The notes beneath the pieces were generated by a model. The model was not told the origin of the DNA. It did not search any database and was given only the letters and a program-made list of their open reading frames with translations. Shown one piece after another: positions 36,804 through 45,918 of a stretch of 64,000 nucleotides of DNA. The position numbers and the translations under genes were made by a program. Source of the DNA: Marinobacter bohaiensis (lineage in GTDB: Bacteria > Pseudomonadota > Gammaproteobacteria > Pseudomonadales > Oleiphilaceae); the NCBI RefSeq assembly GCF_003258515.1, contig NZ_QGEH01000001.1:1488001-1552000 (forward strand). The letters are read 5' to 3'. Positions within the stretch are counted from its first letter, which is position 1, and each line of letters begins with the position of its first letter.

Positions 36804-37411
36804 TCGGGACACCGGGCGTCGCCGGCCACCAGGGTATCGGCGGCGCGGCGCAGTCGTTCTGTCAGGTTGTCGAGGTTGGCCTGCTGGGCCAGCACGATAC
36901 TGGTGACGTCGGCGCCGGTGGTCTGGTAGAGCTGGAGATGGCAGCTCAACTGGCGCGGTGAAGCGTCTTTCGTGCGATTAACCAGGCGGATGTTGGCGTT
37001 GAGCCAGGCGTTGGCATCCGGTGCGGCTTCGAATCGGGTGACCTCGATCCAGGCGTGAATCGGGCCATCGGCCTCGCCCGGCTGATTGAGCCGGGTGGTC
37101 AGCGCGCTGCGAATTTCCTCGGGCAGGGGCGCGCCCCACCAGTCGGATTCCAGCACCTCCAGTTCACTGGCCGAGCGGCGGATCACCAGCGCGCTGCGAT
37201 CGACCTGGGGCGGTACACTGACGGCTTCGATTGCGATGATCGACCGGGCGGTGTCCGGGGAGGGCTCGCTGACTGGCGCCACCAGGGTATGCAGCCGAAC
37301 GGGCGGGCTGGTGCTGCAGGCCGTCAGGCCCAGCATGCCGAACAGCAGCAGGGGAAGCCACCGCTTGCCAGGGGCGGGGAGCGTTGTCGTCTGTCGAGAG
37401 AAATCCGTCAT
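36800..37411 (-). CDS. pqiC: PqiC-family outer-membrane-associated lipoprotein
   Basis: Lipoprotein of 203 residues of the PqiC/YmbA (ABC transport auxiliary) family, last gene of the pqi operon. The signal ends in LTACST (lipid-modified Cys at about 32). The body contains VDRSALVIRRSASELEVLES typical of the family. It anchors the PqiB tube at the outer membrane. ATGA overlap with pqiB. Confidence 0.88.
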   Translation of the reverse strand: MTDFSRQTTTLPAPGKRWLPLLLFGMLGLTACSTSPPVRLHTLVAPVSEPSPDTARSIIAIEAVSVPPQVDRSALVIRRSASELEVLESDWWGAPLPEEIRSALTTRLNQPGEADGPIHAWIEVTRFEAAPDANAWLNANIRLVNRTKDASPRQLSCHLQLYQTTGADVTSIVLAQQANLDNLTERLRRAADTLVAGDARCPD

Positions 37412-39063
37412 GGCGCCAGTTCACTCCTTGCCGGGGCGGCGCGGCCGCGAAGCATGGCTTCGGGGTGTCGCCGCAGGTAATCGGTCAGTTCACGGACTGA
37501 GCGGGACATTCGCTCCACCTCGTCCAGCGCGTGGCCCAGTCGCGCCCGTTCCGGCGAGTCCGGGTCCAGTGCGTCCGAGGCGGTGGTCAGGGTGGACTGC
37601 ATCTGCGCCATCACCTGATCCATGCCCTGCAGGCTGTCCACCGCCGACGGCAGCACGTCGCGGTTGATCTGGCCCAGCGTCTGCTGCAGCGCGTCGAGGC
37701 TGCCGTCCATGTTCCTGGCGATGCTTTCGTAGGGAATGTTGCTCAGGCGTTCCACCAGGCGGGTGAGCTGCTCCTGCAGTTTCTCCAGGCTGGTGGGGCG
37801 CGTCGGTATGCGAATCGGGCGTTTGGCCACGTTGAATTCGGTTTTGCTGGCGTTCGGGTAGAGTTCCAGTGACACGTAAAGCTGGCCGGTGAGCAGGTTG
37901 CTGGTGCGTGCTTCCGCCCGCAGGCCCTGGCTGACGAGTTCCTCGAACAGCAGCGGTACCTCGCTGGGGCCGCCGACCGGCTCGCCGATGGCGCTGAGCA
38001 GCTTGCCGTAGGCCTGGCCCATCAGTTGCGGATAGACCCGGGCGTCCACCACCACCGGGAAGGTGTGAGACGCCGGGTCGTAGTCCAGCGTGACCCGGCT
38101 TACCTCGCCGATTTCCTTGCCGATCAGCTCCACCGGAGAACCTTCCTTGAGTCCGCGCAGGGACTGGTCGAAGCGCATGCGGATCATCTGCGCCGGGCCC
38201 TTGCCCGGCGACAGCGCGACGCCCCTCTCGTTGAACAGCTGGAATTGGGTACCCGCCTGCGCCGGTTCCCGGTTGGCGCTGAATTCCGGGGTGCCGAAGG
38301 CGATGCCCCCGGTGAGCACGGAGATCAGCGATTCCGAGTCCAGTTCCAGCCCGTCGGCGCTGACGCCAATGTCGATACCGCTGGCGTTCCAGAACCGGGT
38401 GTCGCCGGTGACGAAGCGGTCGTTGGGCGCGTTGACGAACACCACGACGTCGACGCCATCGCCGGACTTGTCCAGGCCGTAGGACACCACCTGGCCCACG
38501 CGAACCTTGCGGTAGTAAACCGGCGAGCCGATATCCAGCGACCCCAGGTCCTGGGCCTTGAGTTCGAAGCGCTTGCCGGGCTCGCCGTAGGTCACCGGCG
38601 GCGGCGACTCCAGGCCCTCGAAGCGGTTGGTACGCTGTTCCGAGTTGCCCGGGTCGGCGGCAATGAAATCGCCGGAGAGCAGGGTGTCGAGCCCGGAAAT
38701 GCCACCGGTGCCGATACGCGGACGCACCACCCAGTAACGTGAGTCTTCGCGGGTGAAGGCTTCTGCCTCGTGGTTCAGCTCGATGGTGACCAGGACGTTG
38801 CGGTTGTCGCCGCTGAGCTGGATGTCGGAGACCTCGCCGATCACCACGTTGCGGTACTTGACCTGGGACTGGCCCGGCGTCAGGCCGCTGGCGGTCTCGA
38901 AGGACACTTGGACCGTGGGGCCGGCGTCCTGCCAGGCGCGGATCAGCATCGACAGGCCCACCAGCGCGGCGACCAGCGGCACCAGCCAGACCAGCGACAG
39001 GCGCCAGCGGCGGGAAGTGACGTCTGCCTCGGGAGGCGACTGCGGCGTCGTTCCGTTACTCAT
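37408..39063 (-). CDS. pqiB: Intermembrane transport protein PqiB (MCE domains)
   Basis: Protein of 551 residues, matching E. coli PqiB in size. One N-terminal membrane helix (about 22-44) is followed by three MCE/MlaD domains (about 45-135, 160-225 and 280-385), each with the G-x-V-xY pattern such as YRNVVIGEVSDIQLSGD. A long helical region with coiled coil (about 430-520) follows. PqiB forms a hexameric tunnel for lipids across the periplasm. Start and stop overlap both neighbours. Confidence 0.92.
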   Translation of the reverse strand: MSNGTTPQSPPEADVTSRRWRLSLVWLVPLVAALVGLSMLIRAWQDAGPTVQVSFETASGLTPGQSQVKYRNVVIGEVSDIQLSGDNRNVLVTIELNHEAEAFTREDSRYWVVRPRIGTGGISGLDTLLSGDFIAADPGNSEQRTNRFEGLESPPPVTYGEPGKRFELKAQDLGSLDIGSPVYYRKVRVGQVVSYGLDKSGDGVDVVVFVNAPNDRFVTGDTRFWNASGIDIGVSADGLELDSESLISVLTGGIAFGTPEFSANREPAQAGTQFQLFNERGVALSPGKGPAQMIRMRFDQSLRGLKEGSPVELIGKEIGEVSRVTLDYDPASHTFPVVVDARVYPQLMGQAYGKLLSAIGEPVGGPSEVPLLFEELVSQGLRAEARTSNLLTGQLYVSLELYPNASKTEFNVAKRPIRIPTRPTSLEKLQEQLTRLVERLSNIPYESIARNMDGSLDALQQTLGQINRDVLPSAVDSLQGMDQVMAQMQSTLTTASDALDPDSPERARLGHALDEVERMSRSVRELTDYLRRHPEAMLRGRAAPARSELAP

Positions 39064-39667
39064 GGTGGGGTTCCGTATCCCAGATCAGTCGTGGATCAAA
39101 GCTCATGGTGGCGAGCATGGTCAGCACCACCACCAGGCCAAAGTAGAGGATGCCAATGCGGGGCTCGATCGAGCCCAGGGCACCGAACTGGACCAGCGCG
39201 ACCAGCAGCCCGGCGACGAACACGTCGAGCATAGACCAGTAGCCGATCAGCTCAAGCCCGCGATAAAGCCGGGTGCGGTCACGCCGGCTGCGTTCCGAGC
39301 CCCGGCCCACCGTCAGCAGCAACAGGCCCAGCACCAGGAACTTGGTCACCGGCACGCCGACGCTGGCGATGAAGATGATCAGCGCAATGTCCCAGGCGCC
39401 GTCCAGCCAGAGTGTGACCACGCTGCCCAGGATCGTGGTATCCGAATCTCCCGTGAACGAGCTGGTGTGCATGATCGGCAACACGTTGGCCGGAATGTAG
39501 AGGATCAGCGCGGTCATCATGAGTGCCCAGGCCCGGGCAATGCTGTTGTGCTTGCGACGATGCAGCCAGGTGTTGCAACGCGGGCAGTGTTGCGCTGTCG
39601 CATCGCAGGCCAGCCGGCAGTGATGGCACAGGCGCAGTCCCAGCTCATCGGCGGTGGGCGGGGTCAT
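39056..39667 (-). CDS. pqiA: PqiA-family membrane protein, second half-size copy
   Basis: Half-size PqiA domain protein of 203 residues with four helices and an N-terminal rubredoxin-like zinc knuckle (CHHC and CPRC). The motif NVLPIMHTSSF is present. E. coli PqiA contains two such domains in one chain; here they are separate genes, with an ATGA overlap to the first copy and an 8-bp overlap to pqiB. Confidence 0.88.
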   Translation of the reverse strand: MTPPTADELGLRLCHHCRLACDATAQHCPRCNTWLHRRKHNSIARAWALMMTALILYIPANVLPIMHTSSFTGDSDTTILGSVVTLWLDGAWDIALIIFIASVGVPVTKFLVLGLLLLTVGRGSERSRRDRTRLYRGLELIGYWSMLDVFVAGLLVALVQFGALGSIEPRIGILYFGLVVVLTMLATMSFDPRLIWDTEPHHE

Positions 39668-40263
39668 GGCAGCTCGTCCCAAAGGCGGTGAATATCGCGC
39701 CCCGCCATGCCGATGATCAGCAGGCTCAGCCCGGCCAGTGCGGCGAGCCCCAGCGTCGGCAGCACTTCGATCCGGCCAGTGATCTTGAAGACCGTCACCA
39801 GCGCGCCAAGCAGGAACACTTCCAGCATGCTCCAGGGGCTCAGGCTGGTGAGGGTGCGCATGCAGCCGCGAAAGCCCGGCGCTTTCTGCCGGAAGTGGGC
39901 GAATCCCAGTATCCAGCTCATCAGGGCCACCTGAACCAGCGGTACCAGGATCACCGAGAACCCGGCCACCAGCGCCAGCAGATCGGTGGGGCCGCGGGTC
40001 AGGGCCCAGACCGCGTCAAACAGGGTGGCCGGATGCGCCTGGCCCTGGGTCTGGATCACCAGAACCGGGCTGACGCCGAGGAACACGACCAGCAGCACCG
40101 CCGTCAGGCACAGGGCCAGCAGGTGATCGACATGGAAAAGATGCGGCCGCGCCAGAACGCCACCGCAGCGCCGGCAGTTGGCCCGCTGGTGCGCGTGCAG
40201 CCGGGGGCGCTGGTAAACAGCGTCGCAGTACTCGCAGATGATCAGGTCGGACAACTCGCTCAT
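39664..40263 (-). CDS. pqiA: PqiA-family membrane protein, first half-size copy
   Basis: Half-size PqiA protein of 199 residues that opens the pqi operon. The zinc knuckle CEYC ... CRRC (residues about 10-32) is followed by four helices, LFHVDHLLALCLTAVLL being the first. The start at 40263 gives MSELSDLIICEYC; the frame runs on to 40509 without a start signal. With the next gene it makes up a complete PqiA-equivalent. Confidence 0.88.
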   Translation of the reverse strand: MSELSDLIICEYCDAVYQRPRLHAHQRANCRRCGGVLARPHLFHVDHLLALCLTAVLLVVFLGVSPVLVIQTQGQAHPATLFDAVWALTRGPTDLLALVAGFSVILVPLVQVALMSWILGFAHFRQKAPGFRGCMRTLTSLSPWSMLEVFLLGALVTVFKITGRIEVLPTLGLAALAGLSLLIIGMAGRDIHRLWDELP

Positions 40264-40490
40264 GTTCCCTGGTCGACGCCTTGCGGCGGATGAAACCTGT
40301 TGATTTCCTAAGACTAGCCGCTTCTGGACGATACGTCGGCCTGAAGGCCTGTCCCTGGGGAATTTTTGAGCCCGGCGGCGGTCATGGACCATACTGCGTT
40401 TCAGATGCCGGGGGCAAAAGGGCCGTCGGTAGGATTCGTGTTGCCTCAGTTCGTTGTCGGGGATTGTAGACGTACGGAGGAAACTGCGAT

Positions 40491-40871
40491 ATGACGCGAC
40501 TTTATCCAACGCATTCCGTCATCCTGTGGATGGCGCTGGCCTTTCTGGCCTCGCCCCTGGCCCTGGCGCACCATGGCTGGGCCTGGGCCACCGACGAAGA
40601 GTTCGAGATCAGCGGTGAGATCACCGAGGTCCGGCTGGGCAATCCCCATGGCGAGCTGACCATCGATGTGGACGGCGAGGACTGGGTGATCGAAGTGGGC
40701 CAGCCCTGGCGCAACGAGCGGGTCGGACTGACCCGGGACATGCTGGCGCCAGGCACGATGATTACCGTCCACGGTCACCGCTCCGCCCGGGAAGGCGAGC
40801 GTCTGGTCAAGGCCGAGCGGGTGGTGATCGACGGCAAGGACTACAACCTCTATCCCGATCGTGCCTCCTGA
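40491..40871 (+). CDS. DUF6152-family exported protein
   Basis: Small exported protein of 126 residues. The signal peptide (about 1-26, ending SPLALA) is followed by the family start HHGWAWATDEEFEISGEITE and an OB-fold-like beta domain. The pair of His at the mature N-terminus could bind a metal such as copper (inference). It lies 21 bp before a multi-helix membrane protein, and the two probably form an operon. Function unknown. Confidence 0.75.
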   Translation: MTRLYPTHSVILWMALAFLASPLALAHHGWAWATDEEFEISGEITEVRLGNPHGELTIDVDGEDWVIEVGQPWRNERVGLTRDMLAPGTMITVHGHRSAREGERLVKAERVVIDGKDYNLYPDRAS

Positions 40872-40892
40872 GTCGCTCAGCGATCCCCGGGA

Positions 40893-41378
40893 ATGATGGA
40901 ATCGCTGCTCACGGCGCTTGAACAGTTGCCGGCGGTGGCGGCCCTGCGTCAGTCCACCTGGATGTACCCGCTGGTGAATACCGGTCATATCCTGGGGGTG
41001 GCTCTTCTGGTGGGGGCCATCGTGCCGCTCGATATCCGCCTGCTGGGTGGCTGGCGGCGCTTCCCGCTGATGCCGTTCCTGCACGTGTTGAGGCGCGTTG
41101 CCGCGGCCGGCCTTGCGTTGGCCGTTGTTTGCGGGTTATTGCTGTTCGCCGCGCGGGCCTCCGAATACGCCGCAGCCTACCTGTTCCAGCTCAAATTGGG
41201 GCTCATCGGGCTCGGCGGCGCCAATGTGGCGGTGGTGCAACGCCTGCTGGCGCGTCACGCCGTGGCGGACCTGCCGCTTGAGGCAACGCTCCCCGTCGGT
41301 ATTCGCCTGGGAGCGGTGTTGTCCCTGTTGGCCTGGTTGGGCGCCCTGCTGTGCGGTCGGTTGCTGGGCTATTTCTGA
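40893..41378 (+). CDS. Four-helix membrane protein (DUF6644/DUF2214-like)
   Basis: Integral-membrane protein of 161 residues with four helices. Conserved features include His in LVNTGHILGVALLVGAIVP (about 28-46) and FQLKLGLIGLGGANVAVVQR. This kind of four-helix protein with buried histidines resembles di-heme membrane cytochromes, but I cannot confirm heme ligands. It is coupled to the DUF6152 gene. Confidence 0.75.
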   Translation: MMESLLTALEQLPAVAALRQSTWMYPLVNTGHILGVALLVGAIVPLDIRLLGGWRRFPLMPFLHVLRRVAAAGLALAVVCGLLLFAARASEYAAAYLFQLKLGLIGLGGANVAVVQRLLARHAVADLPLEATLPVGIRLGAVLSLLAWLGALLCGRLLGYF

Positions 41379-41409
41379 GTCTCCCGGTCCCGTCACGCGC
41401 CGGTTTTTA

Positions 41410-41435
41410 TCAAATTTCCTGCCGATTCTTGTCAT
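41410..41435 (+). promoter_or_regulatory. AraC-regulator binding-site candidate before the beta-oxidation operon
   Basis: Matches the 26-bp element at 45915-45940 in 19 of 26 positions without gaps. Both contain TCAA-TT, CTGCC and TGTCAT, and both are followed 26 bp later by CTGAC. Likely target of the AraC-type regulator at 44863-45918. Confidence 0.5.
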
Positions 41436-41552
41436 GGTCCCGCTCCGGGGCCTGGTTCACACTGACGCCATCCACTGAATTCAGGCGCCGTTTGCGTGTC
41501 TGACAGCAAGAACCTTCGAACAATAAGAACCATCGAACAAGAAGAGGCCAAT

Positions 41553-42314
41553 ATGGAATTCAAGGGAATCCCCGCCATCGTGACCGGTGGCGCATCCGGT
41601 CTGGGGGAAGGCGCCGTGCGCGCGCTGGCGGCCGAAGGCTGCAAGGTGGCCATCCTCGACCTGCAGGAAGAGCGCGGCCGCGCCGTGGCGGAAGAGGTTG
41701 GCGGTATCTTCGTTAAATGCGACGTGTCCTCCGCCGAGAGCGCCGAAGTGGCGATCGCCGCGGCTCGCGAAGCCCACGGCCCCTGCGGCATCGCGGTGAA
41801 CTGCGCCGGTATTGCCCCGGCGGCGAAGATCGTCGGCAAGGAAGGCCCGATGCCGATGGAGGATTTCAACCAGGTCATCCAGGTCAACCTGATCGGCACC
41901 TTCAACATAATGCGACTGGCCGCCGCCGACATGATGCAGCGCGAGCCCAATGCCGACGGCGAGCGGGGCATCATCATCTCCACCGCTTCGGTTGCGGCCT
42001 ACGAAGGCCAGATCGGGCAGGTGGCTTACAGCGCCTCCAAGGGCGGCGTGGTGTCCATGACCCTGCAGGCTGCCCGGGAACTGGCGCGCCAGGGCATCCG
42101 CGTCAACACCATCGCGCCGGGTATTTTCATGACGCCGATGATGGCTGGTATGCCGGAGAACGTGCAGGACAGCCTGGCGGCGACGCTGCCGTTCCCGCAG
42201 CGCCTGGGCAAGCCGGAAGAGTTCGGCATGATGGTCGAGCAGATGGTCAAGAACCCGATCCTCAACGGCGAAGTGGTGCGCCTGGACTGCGCCTTACGGA
42301 TGGCGCCGAAATAG
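41553..42314 (+). CDS. SDR-family 3-hydroxyacyl-CoA dehydrogenase (HSD17B10-like)
   Basis: Short-chain dehydrogenase of 253 residues resembling 3-hydroxyacyl-CoA dehydrogenase type 2. NAD motif TGGASGLG (11-18), NCAGIAP, catalytic Ser146, Tyr159 and Lys163 (YSASK), and the family-specific IAPGIFMTPMMAGMPENVQ. It oxidises 3-hydroxyacyl-CoA, including 2-methyl-3-hydroxybutyryl-CoA in isoleucine breakdown. The ATG at 41553 is chosen over upstream codons. It is first of a three-gene operon. Confidence 0.9.
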   Translation: MEFKGIPAIVTGGASGLGEGAVRALAAEGCKVAILDLQEERGRAVAEEVGGIFVKCDVSSAESAEVAIAAAREAHGPCGIAVNCAGIAPAAKIVGKEGPMPMEDFNQVIQVNLIGTFNIMRLAAADMMQREPNADGERGIIISTASVAAYEGQIGQVAYSASKGGVVSMTLQAARELARQGIRVNTIAPGIFMTPMMAGMPENVQDSLAATLPFPQRLGKPEEFGMMVEQMVKNPILNGEVVRLDCALRMAPK

Positions 42315-42327
42315 GCCGGAGGTCAGC

Positions 42328-43479
42328 ATGAAACCGATTCGTGAACCGGAAGAGCGGGCGATGTTCCGCGATATGGTGGTCAAGGTCCTCGAGAGCCAGG
42401 TCCAGCCCCACTACGAGGCCTGGGACGAAGAAGGCATCGTGCCGCGAGAGCTGTGGCGGACCTTTGGCGAGGCCGGCATGCTCTGCGTCGACGTCCCGGA
42501 GGCCTACGGCGGTGTGGGCGTGCCCTTCGACTATTCCATTGTGGTGGGTGCCGAACTGGCGCGAATGGGCTTCGGCGCGCTGGCGACCAACGTGATGGTG
42601 CATTCCGACATTGTCGCGCCGTACCTCACCAACATCGCCTCGGAAGAGCAGAAGCAGCACTGGCTGCCGAAGCTGGTCAGCGGCGACGCAGTGGGCGCCA
42701 TCGCCATGACCGAACCGGGTGCCGGCAGCGATCTGCAGGCGATGCGCACCAGTGCGAAACCGGACGGCGACGGCGGCTACATCCTCAATGGCTCCAAGAC
42801 CTTCATCACCAACGGCCAGCACGCCGATATGGTGATCGTCGCGGCCAAGACCGATCCATCTGCCGGCGCGCGGGGCATCAGCCTGTTCCTGGTGGACACC
42901 TCGCTGCCCGGCTTCAGCCGTGGCCGGAACCTCGACAAGATCGGCCAGCACTGCGGTGACACCTCCGAGCTGTTCTTCGAGGACCTGCGAGTGCCTGCTT
43001 CGGCCCTGCTGGGTGAAGAAGGCAAAGGCTTCGTCTACCTGATGACCGAGCTGCCCCGGGAACGGCTGGTGATTGGAGCCCTGGGCTGTGCCGCGGCTCG
43101 CGGTGCCCTGGATCTGACCATCGCCTACGCCGACGAGCGGGAACTGTTCGGCCAGAAGCTCAAGCAGCTGCAGAACACCCGCTTCCGCATCGCCGAGATG
43201 GAGACCGACTATCGGGTCAACCAGGCCTTCATCAACGAGTGCATCGAGCAGTACGGCGCCGGTGAACTGGATGCCGCCACGGCGTCCATGGCCAAGTACA
43301 GCGCCACCGAGATGCAGTGCCGGGTGGCGGACGGCTGCCTGCAACTGTTCGGCGGCTACGGCTACACCACGGAATACCCGATCTCGCGCGCATTCACCGA
43401 TGCCCGGGTACAACGCATCTACGGCGGGACTTCCGAAGTCATGAAGGAAGTCATCGCCCGCTCCCTGCTGGGCAAGTAA
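42328..43479 (+). CDS. Acyl-CoA dehydrogenase
   Basis: FAD enzyme of 383 residues that forms the alpha-beta double bond of acyl-CoA. It has AMTEPGAGSDLQAMRTSA (about 127-144), a FAD-binding FGGYGYTTEYPISRAFTDAR (about 344-363) and the C-terminal end of the family. Its closest type is the short/medium-chain group seen next to HSD10-like SDRs. It starts 13 bp after the SDR stop, with GGAGG as ribosome site. Confidence 0.9.
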   Translation: MKPIREPEERAMFRDMVVKVLESQVQPHYEAWDEEGIVPRELWRTFGEAGMLCVDVPEAYGGVGVPFDYSIVVGAELARMGFGALATNVMVHSDIVAPYLTNIASEEQKQHWLPKLVSGDAVGAIAMTEPGAGSDLQAMRTSAKPDGDGGYILNGSKTFITNGQHADMVIVAAKTDPSAGARGISLFLVDTSLPGFSRGRNLDKIGQHCGDTSELFFEDLRVPASALLGEEGKGFVYLMTELPRERLVIGALGCAAARGALDLTIAYADERELFGQKLKQLQNTRFRIAEMETDYRVNQAFINECIEQYGAGELDAATASMAKYSATEMQCRVADGCLQLFGGYGYTTEYPISRAFTDARVQRIYGGTSEVMKEVIARSLLGK

Positions 43480-43499
43480 CCGGAATTGAGGATTTTGCT

Positions 43500-44681
43500 A
43501 TGTCTGATTCAGATGTCCTGATTGTGGGCGCCGCCCGCACCCCGATGGGTGGCATGCTAGGCGCGCTGAGCCCGGTCCGTTCACCGGAACTGGGGGCGGT
43601 CTCCATCAAGGCGGCTATCGAACGGGCTGGCCTGGTGCCGGCTGACGTCAATGAAGTGGTGATGGGCTGTGTGCTGCCGGCCGGCCTGGGCCAGGCGCCG
43701 GCGCGTCAGGCGTCCCGCGCGGCGGGCATCCCGGACAGCTCCGGTTGCACCACCGTCAACAAGATGTGCGGCTCCGGCATGCAGGCGGTCATCATGGCCC
43801 ACGACCAGATCAAAGCCGGGACCAACAACGTCATGATCGCCGGCGGCATGGAGAACATGAGTCAGGCGCCGTACCTGTTGCCCAAGGCGCGCGAAGGCCT
43901 GCGCATGGGGCACGGCCAGGTGATCGACTCGATGTTCTTCGACGGGCTGGAAGACGCCTACGAAGGTGGCCTGATGGGCGTATTCGCCCAGCGCAGCGCG
44001 GACGAGTACAAGATCAGCCGGGAGGCGATGGACGAATTCGCCATCGCCTCGCTGAACCGGTCGCTGGCGGCTATCGAGAACGGCGGATTCCGGGATGAGA
44101 TCGTGTCGGTCACCGTTCCCGGCCGTGGTGGCGAGACGGTGGTCGACACCGACGAGCAGCCGGGCAAGGCGCGCCCCGAGAAGATTCCGACGCTGAAACC
44201 GGCCTTCAAGAAAGACGGCACGGTGACGGCGGCCAATGCCAGCTCCATCAGCGACGGGGCCTCGGCCCTGGTGCTGGCGAGCGACGCGGAAGCACATCAG
44301 CGTGGCCTCAAACCGCTGGCCCGCATCGTGGCCCACGCCACCCACGCCCGTCTGCCGGCGGAATTCACCCTGGCGCCGATCGGTGCGATCCAGAAAGTGC
44401 TGGACAAGGCCGGCTGGTCGAAAGACGAGGTGGATCTGTACGAGGTGAACGAGGCGTTCGCGGTGGTGGCGCTGCTGGCTATCAACGAGCTGGGTCTGGA
44501 TGCGGACAAGGTGAACGTCAACGGCGGCGCCTGTGCCCTGGGGCATCCGATCGGATCGTCGGGGTCACGGATCATCGTGACGCTGATCCATGCCCTGAAA
44601 CAGCGGGGCCTGAAGAAAGGCGTGGCGTCGCTGTGTATCGGTGGCGGTGAGGGGACGGCTGTGGCGATTGAGTTGCTGTAG
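43500..44681 (+). CDS. Acetyl-CoA C-acyltransferase (thiolase II)
   Basis: Thiolase of 393 residues. The catalytic residues are C90 (NKMCGSGMQA), H349 (ALGHPIGSSG) and C379 (SLCIGGGEG), matching the standard positions. It cleaves 3-ketoacyl-CoA (or forms acetoacetyl-CoA). It is last in the SDR-ACAD-thiolase operon, 20 bp after the dehydrogenase. No enoyl-CoA hydratase is in this operon. Confidence 0.93.
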   Translation: MSDSDVLIVGAARTPMGGMLGALSPVRSPELGAVSIKAAIERAGLVPADVNEVVMGCVLPAGLGQAPARQASRAAGIPDSSGCTTVNKMCGSGMQAVIMAHDQIKAGTNNVMIAGGMENMSQAPYLLPKAREGLRMGHGQVIDSMFFDGLEDAYEGGLMGVFAQRSADEYKISREAMDEFAIASLNRSLAAIENGGFRDEIVSVTVPGRGGETVVDTDEQPGKARPEKIPTLKPAFKKDGTVTAANASSISDGASALVLASDAEAHQRGLKPLARIVAHATHARLPAEFTLAPIGAIQKVLDKAGWSKDEVDLYEVNEAFAVVALLAINELGLDADKVNVNGGACALGHPIGSSGSRIIVTLIHALKQRGLKKGVASLCIGGGEGTAVAIELL

Positions 44682-44745
44682 CTGGAGTGGCGGTAACCGG
44701 AGTGGGTGTCGGGGATTCGGTTTGGCGCCTCCCCCTCTCTACAAA

Positions 44746-44771
44746 CCTCTCTCCCTCGAGGGGGAGAGAGG
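44746..44771. terminator. Hairpin between convergent thiolase and AraC genes
   Basis: 10-bp stem CCTCTCTCCC / GGGAGAGAGG with a 6-base loop, followed on the plus strand by CTTAAAA. There is no long U tract, but the position between convergent genes supports a terminator. The CT-rich arms resemble dispersed intergenic repeats of many proteobacteria. Confidence 0.55.
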
Positions 44772-44862
44772 CTTAAAATCCAGCTCCGGGAGGTCTGGCC
44801 ACTATGGCGCAATAAGCAAGGATTATTGGAACCAGCAGTCATCAAGCTCTAGACGAACACCT

Positions 44863-45918
44863 TTACTGATCCTGCTGTCGATACGCCAGCGGGCTCAGTC
44901 CCGTCCAGTGTTTGAACGCCCGTGAAAAGGCCCCGGGCTCCGCAAACCCCAACTGCGTTGAAATCTCCGCCACGCTCAGATTCTGCCGCGTCAGCATGAT
45001 CACCGCCTGGTCCCGCCGCAGGTTGTCCTTGATCTGTTGATAGGCACTGCCTTCGGATTTAAGCTTGCGGCTGAGGGTATAGGAGGTCATGTGCAGCCGC
45101 TCCGCCACCCAGTCCAGATTGGGCAGACGGCTGTCCTCAAAGGTTTCCAGCAATCGGCGCACCTGGGTGGTCAGGCTGTCGTCGTCCGCCGTCCAGATCA
45201 TCAGGTCCCGGGGTGAGCTGAGAATGAAGTCGTCCAGCTCTTCCGGCGTGCGCACCACCGGCATGGTCAGGTAGTTCTTGCTGAAGAACAGGCTGTTGCG
45301 CTCTCGCTCGAAGTAGCACTGGCACGGAAACACGAAGCGGTACTCGTCGAAATGGCCGGGCAGCGGGTGGGTGAAGGTCGCGTGGCTGAGTACGATCTTG
45401 CGGCCGATCAGCCAGCCCACCAGCCGGTGCCAGACCATCAGCAGCCATTCCACCAGGAAACGATCCGGGTCCAGTTCGGGATGATGGTGGGTCAGGCTCA
45501 GTTCCGCCTCGCCGCCCTCCAGGTCGAGGGTGATCTCGATATCGTCGGAGAACAGCCGGTAGCAGCGGATGCTTTGACGCAGGACGTCTTCCAGATTGGC
45601 GCTGTGGACGGCCAGGGACCCCATCAGGTGAAAGTGGCCGACGCGGCAGGGGCGGGAGGTGCGGCCCATGAACTCGTCGTCCAGCTCTTTCCAGACCAGC
45701 CGGAACAGGCGGATGAACTGATCGGTGGGGATGCGGGCGCGGGGTTCGCGGATCAGGTCGGGATCGATGCCGCGCGCCCTCAGCAGGGCATCGCAGTTCC
45801 CCCGGACCTGTTCGAGGCCGCGCAACGCCGCCTGGGCGTAGTGCGGCGAAAAGGTGAGGTTCTTGATGGACGGAGCGTCCGCCGCCTGGGCCTGCCGGGT
45901 ACGCGCAAAACTTGTCAA
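44863..45918 (-). CDS. AraC-family regulator with PF12625-type sensor domain
   Basis: Regulator of 351 residues with an N-terminal arabinose-binding-like sensor domain of the OruR/ArgR/FadR-like group (about 25-215) and a C-terminal double HTH (about 255-350; PNLDWVAERLHMTSYTLSRK, then VAEISTQLGFAEPGAFSRAF). There is no ATG at the expected N-terminus. The frame opens with TTG at 45918, and only non-start codons precede it up to a stop, so the start is uncertain. It lies between the beta-oxidation operon and the acyl-CoA synthetase and likely controls both. Confidence 0.85.
   Translation of the reverse strand: MTSFARTRQAQAADAPSIKNLTFSPHYAQAALRGLEQVRGNCDALLRARGIDPDLIREPRARIPTDQFIRLFRLVWKELDDEFMGRTSRPCRVGHFHLMGSLAVHSANLEDVLRQSIRCYRLFSDDIEITLDLEGGEAELSLTHHHPELDPDRFLVEWLLMVWHRLVGWLIGRKIVLSHATFTHPLPGHFDEYRFVFPCQCYFERERNSLFFSKNYLTMPVVRTPEELDDFILSSPRDLMIWTADDDSLTTQVRRLLETFEDSRLPNLDWVAERLHMTSYTLSRKLKSEGSAYQQIKDNLRRDQAVIMLTRQNLSVAEISTQLGFAEPGAFSRAFKHWTGLSPLAYRQQDQ

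Noticed and set aside
44746-44771. CT/GA-rich stem-loop as a mobile element end
   Set aside because: No target duplication or transposase nearby; treated as a probable terminator or small intergenic repeat.
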